A DNA stretch of 64,000 bases from Nicotiana tabacum (lineage: Eukaryota > Streptophyta > Magnoliopsida > Solanales > Solanaceae). This document shows positions 1-10,375 of this stretch, one piece after another. Numbering within the stretch: position 1 is the first letter of the stretch; each line of letters opens with the position of its first letter. Where the stretch lies: positions 107,547,161 to 107,611,160 of the forward strand of contig NC_134087.1 of assembly GCF_000715075.1 (NCBI RefSeq), in the 5' to 3' direction. Made by a program: the position numbers and the translations under genes. The notes under the pieces were generated by a model. It did not search any database. It was not told where the DNA came from and saw nothing but the letters and a program-made list of their open reading frames with translations.

Positions 1-978
1 TGTTCAATTAGCTCTTCTATATCCAGTTAATTCAAATATTAAGGAATGTAATTAATAGCCACATATGGGTGTTTGCCTTGCTTTAGACATTCTTTTAATC
101 ACTTGCTATTTAGTTCACTCATATGATGGAGTGATTCTGTGTGCTTGATGATTTCCGAGATGTTGCAAAGAAAAGAAAAGTTAAGAACAAGAAGTAATTT
201 GCTTGGATTAGGTCGTAGGGATCGGGACTTAAAGGTTTTTTTAAAAAAAATACGATTTGGGACGCTTGAGACAGATTGTTTGATAACTAGAAATTAAAAT
301 GATTCTAGCTTAGATTGATTCCTGTTATTGCTTTCTTTATATTTATTAATTTGCCCGCTAGAAGTATGTTAGACCGACCACATTTGGGTAGGCAAGCTTT
401 AGGACTTTCGTTAATTTTGAGGCAAGAGGTCGTTCCCTTAGTTAAGTTTATCAGGGGAATGCCCAGAAGGACTTGCATATATTTTATTCCGGGGAATGCC
501 CCGAAGTACTTGTATTTGGATACCTAAAGTAGAACTCGTAGTATTTTATTTTTATTTTTATTTCTTCTTTTATTAGGTGGGAACGACCTCGAGCCTCTTG
601 TGTGTTTATTTTCCTGTTTCTGTGTTTTTACCTTAATTTGAATATCCTAAAAAGTCAATTTGATCATGTACGCAACGATGATTTTCACGGGACTTGGGGA
701 GTGCCTAACACCTTCTCCCCGAGTCAAATGAACCCCCTTACCCGAATCTCTGGTGCAGATTTAGTTTTGGAGTCTCAAGTATTTTGAAAGGAAAATATAT
801 TTTTATAAAAACGGTGACCTGACACACCGAAATCAAATGTCAGGTGGCGACTCTAAGTTATTTCCTTTTGAACAAATTTTGTCTCTTTCTAATTGAAAAT
901 CCTTTTTAAGCTTTACAAATCCCTCTTTATTTATTTAAGAGGGTTAGTGATGTTTTGGTAAAAAAAAGGGGTGTGACA
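1..978 (+). mobile_element. LTR A, 3' part (Ogre/Tat-type), 5' end outside window
   Basis: The right end is defined by a terminal GTGTGACA at 971-978 and by a block shared with three other LTRs here: a hairpin at 691-725, TTACCCGAATCTCTGGT at 738-754 and TGGCGACTCT at 845-854. No ORF has a recognisable product. GGGGAATGCCC occurs twice about 40 bp apart near 455-505. The sequence switches at 979 to a different, repeat-rich LTR, so A is probably inserted in LTR B; its target duplication would be GGAAT (979-983) but the left copy is not in view. The clade is inferred from the shared 3' block, because the internal region is not visible. Confidence 0.7.
691..725 (+). other. U5 hairpin with conserved loop, LTR A
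   Basis: An 11-bp stem (691-701 with 715-725, one T-G wobble) closes a 13-nt loop TGCCTAACACCTT at 702-714. The same loop with unrelated but pairing stems occurs at 15362-15394, 16724-16758 and 60221-60253. Function is unknown; a structured element in the retroelement RNA is my inference. Confidence 0.7.
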
Positions 979-1246
979 GGAATCATTATACTTCTGCACT
1001 TCTGCATTTCATATAGATATCATGTTCATAGGGAATTATTATATTTCTATACTTTTACATTTCATATAGATATTATGTTCATATGGAATTATTATACTTC
1101 TGCATTTTTGCATTTCATATAGATACTATGTTTATAGGTTTCTGCACTTCTGCATTATATAGAGACCATGTCTATAGGTTTCTGCACTTCTATATTATAT
1201 AGAGACCATGTCCATAAGTCATTTCTGAAATTCTGCATATCATATA
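979..1246 (+). mobile_element. LTR B, left fragment with degenerate ~50-bp repeats
   Basis: About five degenerate tandem units run from 980 to 1240, each carrying a TTCTGCA(C/T)TTC core, then ATATAGAT/GACCATG and TATAGG. The same vocabulary (CCTATAGGA, TTCTGCAT) continues at 15626-15800, on the other side of the solo LTR. The two blocks are therefore read as one interrupted LTR. No coding potential. Confidence 0.6.
1242..1246. repeat. Target site duplication ATATA, left copy (Ogre solo LTR)
   Basis: ATATA directly precedes TGTGAGCATGTGATTTTTGCC and recurs at 15626-15630 right after the terminal TGACA. A perfect 5-bp duplication fits Ty3/gypsy integration. Confidence 0.8.
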
Positions 1247-2607
1247 TGTGAGCATGTGATTTTTGCCTCTCATGAATTACTCCTACAGAATCCCCAAAAT
1301 TAGGATTTTCTTTTTTTTTAATTGGGTTTTTAGGAATTAATTGCTCAATTTTCGTGTTTGTTTACATTTTGTGTGCATAATTAATTTTATTTAAATCATG
1401 AAAAATAGCAAAAATATCACGCATTGCATTTAGGATTTAATTTTACATTTTTAGATTAATTAGTAAATTAGTTTGTTTTATAAAATATGAAACTCACAAA
1501 AAACAATAGTTCATTTTTGCATTTTAACTCTTTAATTTTGAATTTTATAGTTTTTCTTTAAATTTAGGATTTAATTAATTATTGTAAATACTATGATTAG
1601 TGATTAATCTAATTGGGTAGATTAATTTATTTTAAAAATTAATTTAGGATTTTATTTTTAATTTGAAAAGAAAGGATTTGAAATTGAAAAAGAAAAAGAA
1701 TTGAAATAAAAGAAAAATCCGATTTTTAGGCTGTTACAATTGAGTTTGTCCCAGGACCAAGTGTTAAACACCCATTACCCGTTCAAATTGCCCCACACCC
1801 GGCCCAGTTTAGTAAAACACCCGATCCGATTTCCTCCTTTACCGAAACGACTCCATCCCACTTAAAATGAATCTGGACCGTTGAGGTTTTTCTCATCCAA
1901 TGGCTTGGAAGTGAGGTCGTTGGAGTATATATATGTCCAAACATCCCCCCTACCCCCGTCTCGTCTCTCATCTCACCCTCTCCAACCAGACCTGAACCCT
2001 AGTAGCCGCCCTTGAACGCCCACCGCCTGAAGGTGGCGGTGCCACTACCAACCACCCTGAAATTAACACCCCACAATCTCCTCCACCTCCACATCCCAAA
2101 TCCCCAAACAACTCCTCTCAAATCCTTCCAGAACTCCTCGAATTTCAAATCAAAGATCGAAACCCTACCGCCGCCCTTGTTTTCTCCGGTGGCGACACCA
2201 CCTCTGCTCAAACCCAAACTAACACCGGAAAACCTCCAGGGCTCCCTCGCTCCAAATCCCCGTGTGTTTTCCCTCGAATCACCCTATTTTTCGTCGAATC
2301 TTGAATTGGAGTTTGAAGTTTTAAAAGCCCAAAATTAGAATTTCTTGAATCTGTGGCATGCATGACCTTAGGCTCCCGAATTTTCGAGTTTTCAAGGGTT
2401 AATTTGACATAAAGCAGTGTTGGTCGTTTGTTCTTGGCAAAGAACAAGTGATTAAAATTGGGTGTGTTAAATCGAGATATCCAGTGTTGGTTTCAAGTTT
2501 AGTTGGTAAGTTTTCTTTATTTTTCTGTCCATTTTTGTTATTTCATCTCCTATTCCTCTTCTTTTCTTCTACTTTTCTATAAATAGACTAGAAATTGGTC
2601 AAGGTTT
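1247..2607 (+). mobile_element. Ogre-type solo LTR, left part
   Basis: Starts TGTGAGCATGTGATTTTTGCC, nearly identical to the start of the Ogre 5' LTR at 56139 (TGTGAGCACGTGATTTTTGCC). Further along it resembles 56520-57300: CCGTTG near an inverted copy, ACCCTAG followed by CCACCGCCTGAA, and GCCG/GGCGG tracts. Tekay-1 interrupts it at 2608; GGTTT (2603-2607) is duplicated at 12888-12892. No gene is apparent; a 108-codon open stretch at 2012-2338 lies in proline-rich LTR sequence and matches nothing I know. Confidence 0.82.
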
Positions 2608-3119
2608 TATTACAACCCATATCCACACGCGTTAGTTCATGCCATATATTAGTTAACATAAATCCAAGAAGGAATTACCTTTGAGATGATAAGAAGTTAA
2701 TCCTATTGATCTTAAGTGATACAAGTGTGTATAAGGGTGATTAACAAATATTAGAAGTTAAACGAATCAAGGATGTGGTAACTCGTATTTTCAGGTAAAC
2801 CTAGAGGTTCTTAATACACTCAACGTCATGTATTAAGGTGTTTGAATCATATAATATCCGTATCATAAGTCTTGAAGTCAAACGAGTTATGAAACAAAAG
2901 TCGACAAACGTTGTCGCAACTTAGGTTTATAATTTTACTTAAACATTAGGTTAAATGTTTCTAAGCTTTTCTCCTAATTTACAAGGAATTACGGGGTGAT
3001 ATACCCACCAAATTAAATATCTACGAGTCTAGTTTCCAACTCATTAAACCATTTGTCAATACGATCTCGGAGTATAGAGATATTCATATTTTCGCAAGCC
3101 TGCGCAGATTGGCAGATGA

Positions 3120-3142
3120 CAAGTAGGTGCATCACCTACTTG
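3120..3142 (+). repeat. Perfect hairpin in Tekay-1 5' LTR
   Basis: CAAGTAGGTG and CACCTACTTG form a 10-bp perfect stem around a CAT loop. The element is intact in the 3' LTR at 10888-10910. Confidence 0.85.
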
Positions 3143-3784
3143 CCAAAATGATAGGACAAAATTAAAAGACCTAAGTCGGCCAAGAGAGGACTTTTAAGGG
3201 GTTATGAACTCAGTTATTTCATCCATATTTCAGACCCTCAAAACCAAAGTTAACCCCTGCAACTCCTCCCCAAAAATCCCACACAAACCCTAATCGATTT
3301 TCCCTCTCTTTCAAGCTCTATTTGAAGGTAAAACCTAGAGTTTAAAGAACCAAGGGAAGGGCTGAGTTATCCAACAAGTAAGGTAAGTTACTTCCATCTT
3401 TCATATATTTTTATCTGCTGTGAATTCATGGTAATTCGTTCTATACATGTAAGAACTCACGGGACGGTGATCGGAAGCCGTGAGTTCGAGTTATTCACTT
3501 GTAGCGGACTATTTTGTGGACTGTTTTGTGTTGCTATTGGGCTGCCTGTTTTACTACTATTTTGTGGAGTTTTGGAGGTGGAAGGGTGTGGAGGAACACC
3601 ATATATATGTAGGGTTGTGGGCTGATAGTGATTCGTAACATTTACGGGTTGTTTGACACGACTACGGTGGTCGTCGTATGTATGATGTAATTAGGTTGTG
3701 CATGGACTGTTGTGGGAGGCTCAATATGTTTATTATTGATGCTGTTTGGGCTGTTTGGTGATTGTTTTGAATGGTGTGAAGTCA

Positions 3785-3792
3785 TATATATA
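3785..3792 (+). promoter_or_regulatory. Candidate TATA box, Tekay-1 5' LTR
   Basis: TATATATA followed by GGGGAGG, about 1.18 kb into the LTR; conserved at 11541-11548 in the 3' LTR. Other TATA-like stretches (about 3601, 4240) exist, so the choice is tentative. Confidence 0.4.
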
Positions 3793-4264
3793 GGGGAGGT
3801 GCTGTCCGTTTCAACGTAAAATAGGTTGTGGTCGATACATAATAGTTATGACGCTTAAATGATAACGATAGTATCGTTTCTCTTATTGTAGACTAAGGAG
3901 TTGTGACAATTGCATAGCTTGTGATTGGGGCAGCATATACAAGGTATGTGAGGCTATCTTTTTTCTTCTTTTGCACGACTTCGATTGTACATAATGTAAT
4001 GAACGAGCTTCCCAAGATACTCTACTCTTAGAAGCTAGCAGTACTTACATTGCTTTCCCTCTTATGGAACGATTGATGTTAATGTTGCTTCTCTTATTCT
4101 TATGTTATCAATGTTGTTGGTACTTCCTGACTCTTATAAGGTTCGTAATGAAGAGTTGGTCCTAATAACGTGTACAGAGGATACCGACCTTACGTCACTC
4201 CGAAAGGTTTAGAATGTGATTCCATGAGTCGAGCATGCATTATATATATGTATCTATTTTACTC

Positions 4265-4414
4265 TACCGAGCCGCGCTATAGTCGGCCGGGTACGGCACA
4301 TATTGTGCAACCACTGATCAGTTGGGTTTTACCGAGCTCCACGTGGCCGGGTACGATTCTACCGAGCCTTATGGCGGCCGGGTACATTTTTACCAAGCCT
4401 ATTATGGTTGGGTA
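4265..4414 (+). repeat. Four GC-rich quasi-palindromic subrepeats in Tekay-1 5' LTR
   Basis: Copies at 4265-4294, 4330-4354, 4360-4385 and 4391-4414 all read TACC(G/A)AGC(C/T), a short spacer, then GG(C/T)(C/T)GGGTA. The two halves are near-inverted repeats, so each unit can fold. The 3' LTR has the same array at 12021-12170. Confidence 0.8.
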
Positions 4415-5137
4415 TGATATGATGATGATGATGCCCACAGAGGCATATGTTTTAAAAGTTTATGTATCCATACATATGTATCATGCATTTCATGTCAGTA
4501 GCCCTCAGAGGTACTCAGATGTTCCAGGTTGTATATTCTCTATCCCTGCTTACATTACTGTTCGTATTTATGGTTCCCTGCCTTACATACTCGGTACTTT
4601 ATTCGTACTGATGTCCTTTTGTTTGTGGATGCTGCATGTCATGCTGCAGGCCCTAATAGACAGGCAGGTGCAACTCCCCCGCCACAGTAGGTTGTCCAGT
4701 TCAGCAGTGATTCGCGAGATCCCTTCTTCGGACTTGTCGTAGTCTTGGTATGCATTTTTGTTATAGACATTATGGGTATGTCGGGGCCCTGTTCCGGCTA
4801 TGTTGTAGCACTTATGTTCATTTAGAGGCTCACATACAAGTGTCGACTCATGTATAGTTTGGTATGCTTTGTCGGCTGGTTTTTGTTGTATAGTCTTTCA
4901 TGGTAGCGTGGTAGCTCGTACCTTATATGTAGTTTCTTGATTGTCTGGTCATCCCCTGTTATGCATGTTCATGCCATCATATTTTATTGTTGGTTGTCCA
5001 TGATCCAGGTCTACCATTTATATTGATCTCGTCAACCCTAAAAGATAATAAAAAAAGGTTAGATAAAATGTACGTTGGTGCTCGGCAAGTATGGTCGGGT
5101 GCTAGTCATGGCCCTCCAGTTTGGGTCGTGACAAACT

Positions 5138-5150
5138 TGGTATCAGAGCA
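5138..5150 (+). other. Primer-binding site (tRNA-Met type), Tekay-1
   Basis: TGGTATCAGAGCA, four bases after the 5' LTR end. This matches the initiator tRNA-Met site common in plant Ty3/gypsy and Ty1/copia elements. Confidence 0.9.
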
Positions 5151-5338
5151 AGTCTGTCCTAGGGATTGTCTATGAGCCATGTCTAGTAGAGTCTTGATTA
5201 TGGATGTGTAGCGCGCCACATTTATAATCAGGAGGCTACATGACATCTAGGGTTGTTACCTTCTTCCTGAATCTAGATCGTGCGTAGAGTTGAGTCGTAA
5301 GTGTTTGTCTCTAATATTCACCTTATTTTCTTTCAGCG

Positions 5339-6748
5339 ATGCCTTCGACTAGGAAGCAAATAATTAGTAGACGGCTTGATATAGCTGCAAGAGAGGGTAC
5401 CGGTCAGGTGCCCCAAGCCAGAGCAGGCCAAAGTGAGGCTCAGAGTGAGATGCCGTCTCATACCTCATCTACCCCGTCTCCTCCAAACGATATTAGGAGG
5501 CACCCAGTACCTCCAGTTCCTCCATCTGGCACTACATACTAGGATATGTGGAGTGCTTTGCAGTTATTGACTAGCTTGGTAGTTGCTCAGGCTCAGAGGC
5601 AGAATACAGGTGCTGTTGATAAACCAGTTAGTACGAGAGTTTATGATTTTATTAATTTAGACCCTCCAGTGTTTACCGGATCAGACCCCAAGGAGGACCC
5701 GCAGACTTTTATTGACAAGGTTCATCGTACACTGTGGGTTATGCATGTTAGTGATACAGAGGCAGTAGAGTTGGCTTCTTATCGGCTACGGGATTTAGCG
5801 GTTCTCTGGTATGATAGTTGGGAGAGATCCAGGGGTTCGAACGCTCCTCCAGCTGTGTGGAAGGAATTTTCTAAGGCCTTTCTTCGTCACTACTTGCCAA
5901 TTGAGATATGACGAGCTAGAGCTGATAAGTTCTTGAACCTTAGACAAGGTAATATGAGTGTGCGAGAGTACAATATGCAGTTCGATTCTTTAGCAAGGTA
6001 TGCTCCCCATATGGTGGCCGAGATGAGTGATAGGGTGCATTTGTTCGTGAACGGATTGGGACCATATCTGATAAATGAGTGCACGACTGCCTCCTTGGTG
6101 GAGGGCATGGATATTTCTCGTATTCAGGCTTATGCCCAGACCCTAGAGGATCGTAAGCGCCAGCAGAGGGCAGATAGGGAGCAGGATAGGGGCTAGCATA
6201 ATAGGGCGAGATTTGCAAGGTATTCTAATGACTTCAGAGGTAGCGTCAGACCCCAGTCTTCGAGGAGTTCGGCGCCACCTGTAGCTAGTGCTCCCCCACA
6301 GTTTCAGAGGCCTCAATATGATCGATTTACCCATTCTGGTCCAGGTCAGAGTTTGCAGGCATCAGGCTCGCAACATCATAGGGATACTAGTCAGACGAGA
6401 CCCACAACACCATGTTGTGATCAGTACGGCAAGGCCCACTTTGGACTGTGTCGTCGAGGTTCTGATGCATGTTATTCTTGTGGACAGCCTGGCCATATGA
6501 TGCGGGATTGTCCTAACAGGGGAGGTGATGGTATGGATCAGCCGACTGGATCTGTGTCTGCTTCTTCCTCATCAGTTCGACCTCCAGCACGGGGTTTTCA
6601 GCAGTCGACAGGTCGTGGTAGAGGTGGAGGTGCAGTGCCGAGTTCGAGGGGTGGTCAAAATCGAATCTATGCTTTAGTAGGTCGACAGGATCTCGAGTCG
6701 TCTCCAGATGTTGTTACAGGTATATTATCTGTGTTTTTTTATGATTGA
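5339..6748 (+). pseudogene. gag: Tekay-1 gag (nucleocapsid/capsid), broken
   Basis: Encoded the structural protein of the virus-like particle. One reading frame from ATG 5339 runs through stops at 5540-5542, 5909-5911 and 6194-6196 to 6748. The capsid part is recognisable at about 5670-6000 (FTGSDPKEDPQTFID, then ALYW-like VLWYDSWERSRG and the SVREYNMQFDSLARYAP block). A CCHC zinc knuckle, CYSCGQPGHMMRDC, lies at 6470-6511, preceded by a half-finger rich in C and H. All three internal stops are TAG or TGA codons one C-to-T change from CAG or CGA. The gag frame runs out at the gag-protease border, where a small deletion near 6720-6740 shifts the frame. Confidence 0.9.
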
Positions 6749-7250
6749 TCCGGGATCTACATTATCATATGTTACACCCTTTGTGGCTAATAAGTTTGGC
6801 ATTGAACCTGAATTGATAAGTAAACCCCTTGCGGTGTCTACTCCGATAGGAGATTCTGTAATTGCTAGAAGGGTATATAGAGGTTGCACTATGATGATTT
6901 GTAGTCGTCAAACCTCGGAAAATTTATTTGAGTTAGAAATGGTTGATTTTGATGTGATAATGGGAATGGACTGGTTGGCCTCATGCTATGCAAATGTTGA
7001 CTGTCGTACGAAGATGGTTAGGTTTCAATTTCCTGGTGAACCCATCATTGAATGGAAAGGTAATATTGCTACACCAAAAGGTAGGTTTATTTCCTATCTT
7101 AAGGCAAGGAAAATGATCTCAAAAGGTTACATTTATCATTTCGTTCACGTTAGGGATGCGGAGGCGAAACCGCCTACTTTACAATCAATCCCCGTGGTCA
7201 ACGAATTCCCAGATGTTTTCCCAGATGAACTCCCAGGCCTTCATCCTTAA
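6708..7250 (+). pseudogene. pol: Tekay-1 pol: aspartic protease
   Basis: Retropepsin-like protease that would process the polyprotein. The active-site loop reads [13 protein letters not shown]; the DPGS form, rather than DTGS, also occurs in other plant Del/Tekay copies as I know them. It is followed by ARRVYRGC and the flap-side motif [19 protein letters not shown], then the linker to RT ([16 protein letters not shown]). It sits in frame 3, whereas gag is in frame 2; a deletion at about 6720-6740 probably caused the shift. TAA at 7248-7250 separates it from RT in the same frame. Confidence 0.88.
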
Positions 7251-7274
7251 AGGGAGATTGAGTTTAGCATTGAT

Positions 7275-8726
7275 GTGTTGCCTGACACTCAACCGATCTC
7301 TATCCCTCCATACAGAATGGCCCCGTCAAAGTTGCGAGAGTTGAAGGTGCAGTTGAAGGACTTGCTGGATAAGGGCTTCATTAGACCTAGCACTTCACCT
7401 TGGGGTGCACCAGTCCTATTTGTGCGGAAGAAAGACGGGACGTTACGGATGTGTATCGACTATCGACAGTTGAATAAGTCTACTATAAAGAACAAGTATC
7501 CACTTCCAAGAATTGATGACATGTTTGACCAACTCCAGGGTGCCAAGTATTTCTCCAAGATTGATTTACGTTCAGGGTATCATCAGGTGAGGGTTAAGGA
7601 GAAGGATATTCCAAAGACGGCCTTTCGGACAAGATACATGCACTTTGAGTTCTTGGTGATGTCGTTCGAGCTAACAAATGCCCCAGCAGCTTTTATGGAT
7701 CTCATGAATACTATATTTAGGCCCTATCTTGATGTGTTCGTGATTGTATTCATTGATGACATTCTAGTATATTCTCGTTCGGAGGCGGAACATGCGGGCC
7801 ACTTGCGGATAGTATTACAGATGCTTCAGGATCGTAAGTTATATGCTAAGCTCTCCAAATGTGAATTTTGGCTGAACTCAGTAGCGTTCCTTGGCCATGT
7901 GATAACTGACGGGGGTATTAGTGTCGACACTCAGAAGATCGATGCAGTAAAGAATTGGCCGAGACCTACAACACCATCAGAAGTCCGCAGCTTCCTAGGG
8001 CGAGCAGGATATTATAGGCGGTTTGTGGAAGGGTTTTCCTCTATATCATCGCCATTGACTAAGTTAACACAGAAAGCTACCAAGTTCCAGTGGTCTGACA
8101 CTTGTGAACGTAGTTTTTAGGAGCTGAAGAATCGATTGACATCCGCACCAGCGCTCACTTTTCCTGAAGGAACAGAAGGTTATGTGGTATATTGTGATGC
8201 CTCAGGTATAGGTTTGGGGTGCGTATTGATGCAGCGTGGGAAGGTGATTGCTTATGCATCAAGACAATTGAAGAAGCATGAAAAGAATTATCCAACCCAT
8301 GATTTGGAATTGGCTGCAGTAATATATGCTTTGAAGATATGGCGGCACTACTTATACGGCGTCCATGTTGATATCTACACAGATCACAAGAGTTTACAAT
8401 ACATCTTCAAGCAGAAAGAGTTGAATTTGAGGCAGCGTAGGTGGCTTGAATTACTGAAAGACTACGACGTCGAGATATTGTATCATCCCGGTAAAGCCAA
8501 TGTTGTGGAAGACGCTCTCAGCCGTAAATCAATGGGAAGCTTAGTACATATTGAGGCAGGTAGATGGGGGTTGACTAAAGAGCTTCATCAGCTAGCCAAT
8601 ATGAGAATCAGATTGTTAGACTCTAATGACGGAGGTGTTACTGTACAGAATACATCAGAATCATCTTTGGTAGCCGAGGTAAAAGCACGACAATATGAAG
8701 ATCCTATCTTAGTACGATTAATATAG
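7275..8726 (+). pseudogene. pol: Tekay-1 pol: reverse transcriptase and RNase H
   Basis: Copies the RNA genome into DNA and degrades the RNA strand. RT motifs in order: [55 protein letters not shown] (first Asp) and [10 protein letters not shown] near 7750 (catalytic DD), then the thumb ([16 protein letters not shown]). TAG at 8118-8120 lies between RT and RNase H. RNase H keeps YCDASG, DLELAAV, YTDHKSL and a final Asp in EDALSRK. TAG at 8724-8726 ends this segment. The stop at 8118-8120 is one C-to-T step from CAG. The downstream part stays in frame, so these are point lesions, not rearrangements. Confidence 0.92.
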
Positions 8727-8747
8727 AGAATTCAGCAGTGTAAAAGT

Positions 8748-10153
8748 ATGGCTTTTGAGATCGGAAGAGATGGGGAACTGAGATACCAGGGCCGATTATG
8801 TGTGCCTAATATGGCAGGGTTGCGAGAGAATATTATGAATGAGATTCATCAATCCCGATATTCCATCCATCTCGGCTCGACAAAGATGTATCATGATGTC
8901 AATGAGCAGTATTGGTGGGATAACATGAAGAAGTCTATTGCAGAATTTGTAGCCCAGTGTCCCAATTGTCAATAAGTAAAGATAGAACATCAGAAACCCG
9001 GTGGATTGCTTCAGAATATAGAGATTCCGACCTGGAAATGGGAGGTGATTAATATGGACTTCATTATTGGATTACCTCGCTCTTATCATAAGTTTGACTC
9101 CATCTAGGTGATAATTGATCGACTTACAAAATGTGCCCATTTTTTGCCAGTTAAGACAACTTACACGGCTGAAGATTATGCGAAGTTGTATATCAAGGAG
9201 ATTGTTAGGCTTCATGGTGTGCCGGTATCTATTATATCAGACCGAGGAGCTCAATTTACAGCTAACTTTTGGAGGTCTTTTCAGAAGGGTTTAGGCACAC
9301 AAGTGAATCTCAGCACTGCATTTCATCCGTAGACTGACGGACAGGCTGAACGTACTATTCAAACATTGGAAGATATGCTACGAGCATGTGTTCTAGATTT
9401 TAAGGGAAATTGGGATGACCATCTTCCACTCATAGAATTCGCCTACAATAATAGCTACCATTCCAGTATTAAAATGGCCCCATACGAGGCACTATATGGG
9501 AGAAGATATAGATCACCAGTTGGATGGTTCGAAGTCGGTGAAACAGAATTATATGGGCCAGATTTGATTCACCAAGTATTGAGAAGGTGAAAGTGATACA
9601 AGAGCGATTGAGGACGGCACAAAGCAGGCAAAAATCTTATTCTGATGTCCGACGTCATGATCTGGAGTTTGAGGTTGGTGATTGGGTTTTCCTGAGGATC
9701 TCACCAATGAAGGGTATTATGCGTTTTGGGAAGAAAGGTAAGCTGAGTCCAAGGTATATCGGGCCGTATAAAATTCTTCAACGAATTGGACAGGTTGCTT
9801 ATGAGTTAGAATTGCCATCCGAATTGGAATTTGTCCACCCGGTATTCCATGTATCTATGTTAAGGAAATGTATTGGAGACCCTTCTCGAGTCGTCCCTAT
9901 CAAAGATGTACAGGTTATAGAGGACCTATCATATGAAGAAGTGCCATTGGCTAAATTAGATCGACAAGTTTGCAAGATGAGAACAAAAGATGTAGCTTCC
10001 ATCAAAGTATTGTGGAGGAACAAGAATATGGAAGAAATAACATGGGAAGCAGAAGAGGAGATGAAGTCTAAATACCCGTACCTATTCCAGAATGAAGATA
10101 ACAAGGATGCTGGTGGAACACATGATACATTGGAAGGTGAAATGGCTCTATGA
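8748..10153 (+). pseudogene. pol: Tekay-1 pol: integrase with C-terminal chromodomain
   Basis: Would insert the cDNA into chromatin. The N-terminal zinc finger is H-H-C-C (HQSRYSIH..., CPNC). The DDE core is visible: [12 protein letters not shown], then SDRGAQFT, then IQTLEDML. Stops at 8973-8975, 9105-9107 and 9330-9332 and a frameshift near 9590 break it. The tail holds the GPY/F-like SPRYIGPYKIL, then VHPVFHVSMLRK, and a chromodomain-like module at about 9925-10110 (SYEEVPLAKLDRQV, IKVLWRNKNMEEITWE, YPYLF). That last module places it among chromoviruses of the Tekay/Del group, which are thought to target heterochromatin. Confidence 0.92.
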
Positions 10154-10375
10154 GGTAAGCAATAACTTGAGAATACTCTTCCTTAATACAAAATGGCGAT
10201 ATGCAGATAATGTACATGTCCATAATGATTTGCATACTCTTGTAAGGCCATACGTTGAGTTAACCGCATGCAAGTTGTCCTCTATTTATAGGAGAAACTT
10301 GATCGGAATCCACGATGGTTTAAACTCCCCATGAACCCTTACATTCGAGGACGAATGTTCCAAAGAGGGGAAGGG
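10154..10375 (+). other. Tekay-1 3' untranslated region with pre-PPT hairpin and polypurine tract
   Basis: A hairpin ACATTCG-AGGA-CGAATGT at 10341-10358 stands immediately upstream of the polypurine tract AAAGAGGGGAAGGG (10362-10375), which abuts the 3' LTR. The tract primes plus-strand DNA synthesis in this class of element. Nothing coding is visible. Confidence 0.85.

Larger units (their letters stand above)
2608..5133 (+). mobile_element. Tekay-1 5' LTR
   Basis: 2,526 bp, from TATTACAACCC (the 3' LTR has TGTTACAACCC, so the terminal TG has mutated to TA here) to GTGACA at 5128-5133. It contains a perfect hairpin at 3120-3142, a possible TATA box TATATATA at 3785-3792 and four GC-rich subrepeats at 4265-4414. 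Compared with the 3' LTR it carries an extra 12-bp repeat near 3506-3530 (GGACTATTTTGT before GGACTGTTTTGT). Confidence 0.92.

Noticed and set aside
980..1240. CRISPR-like array (repeats with spacers)
   Set aside because: Units are degenerate, have no constant repeat, and the genome is a plant.
2012..2338. 108-codon Pro/Leu-rich open frame in the solo LTR
   Set aside because: Composition-driven; an opposite-strand frame is also open, and no domain is recognised.
4170..4742. 190-codon open frame in the Tekay-1 5' LTR, also open (198 codons) in the 3' LTR
   Set aside because: The two LTRs are copies of one sequence, so shared openness is not evidence of selection. The translation is low in recognisable motifs and runs through the GC-rich subrepeats.
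5138..5150. Possible tRNA gene near TGGTATCAGAGCA
   Set aside because: This is a primer-binding site next to an LTR; no cloverleaf or A/B boxes.
10092..10334. 80-codon open frame over the end of Tekay-1 pol
   Set aside because: Overlaps the true pol frame and its 3' untranslated region; a shadow frame.
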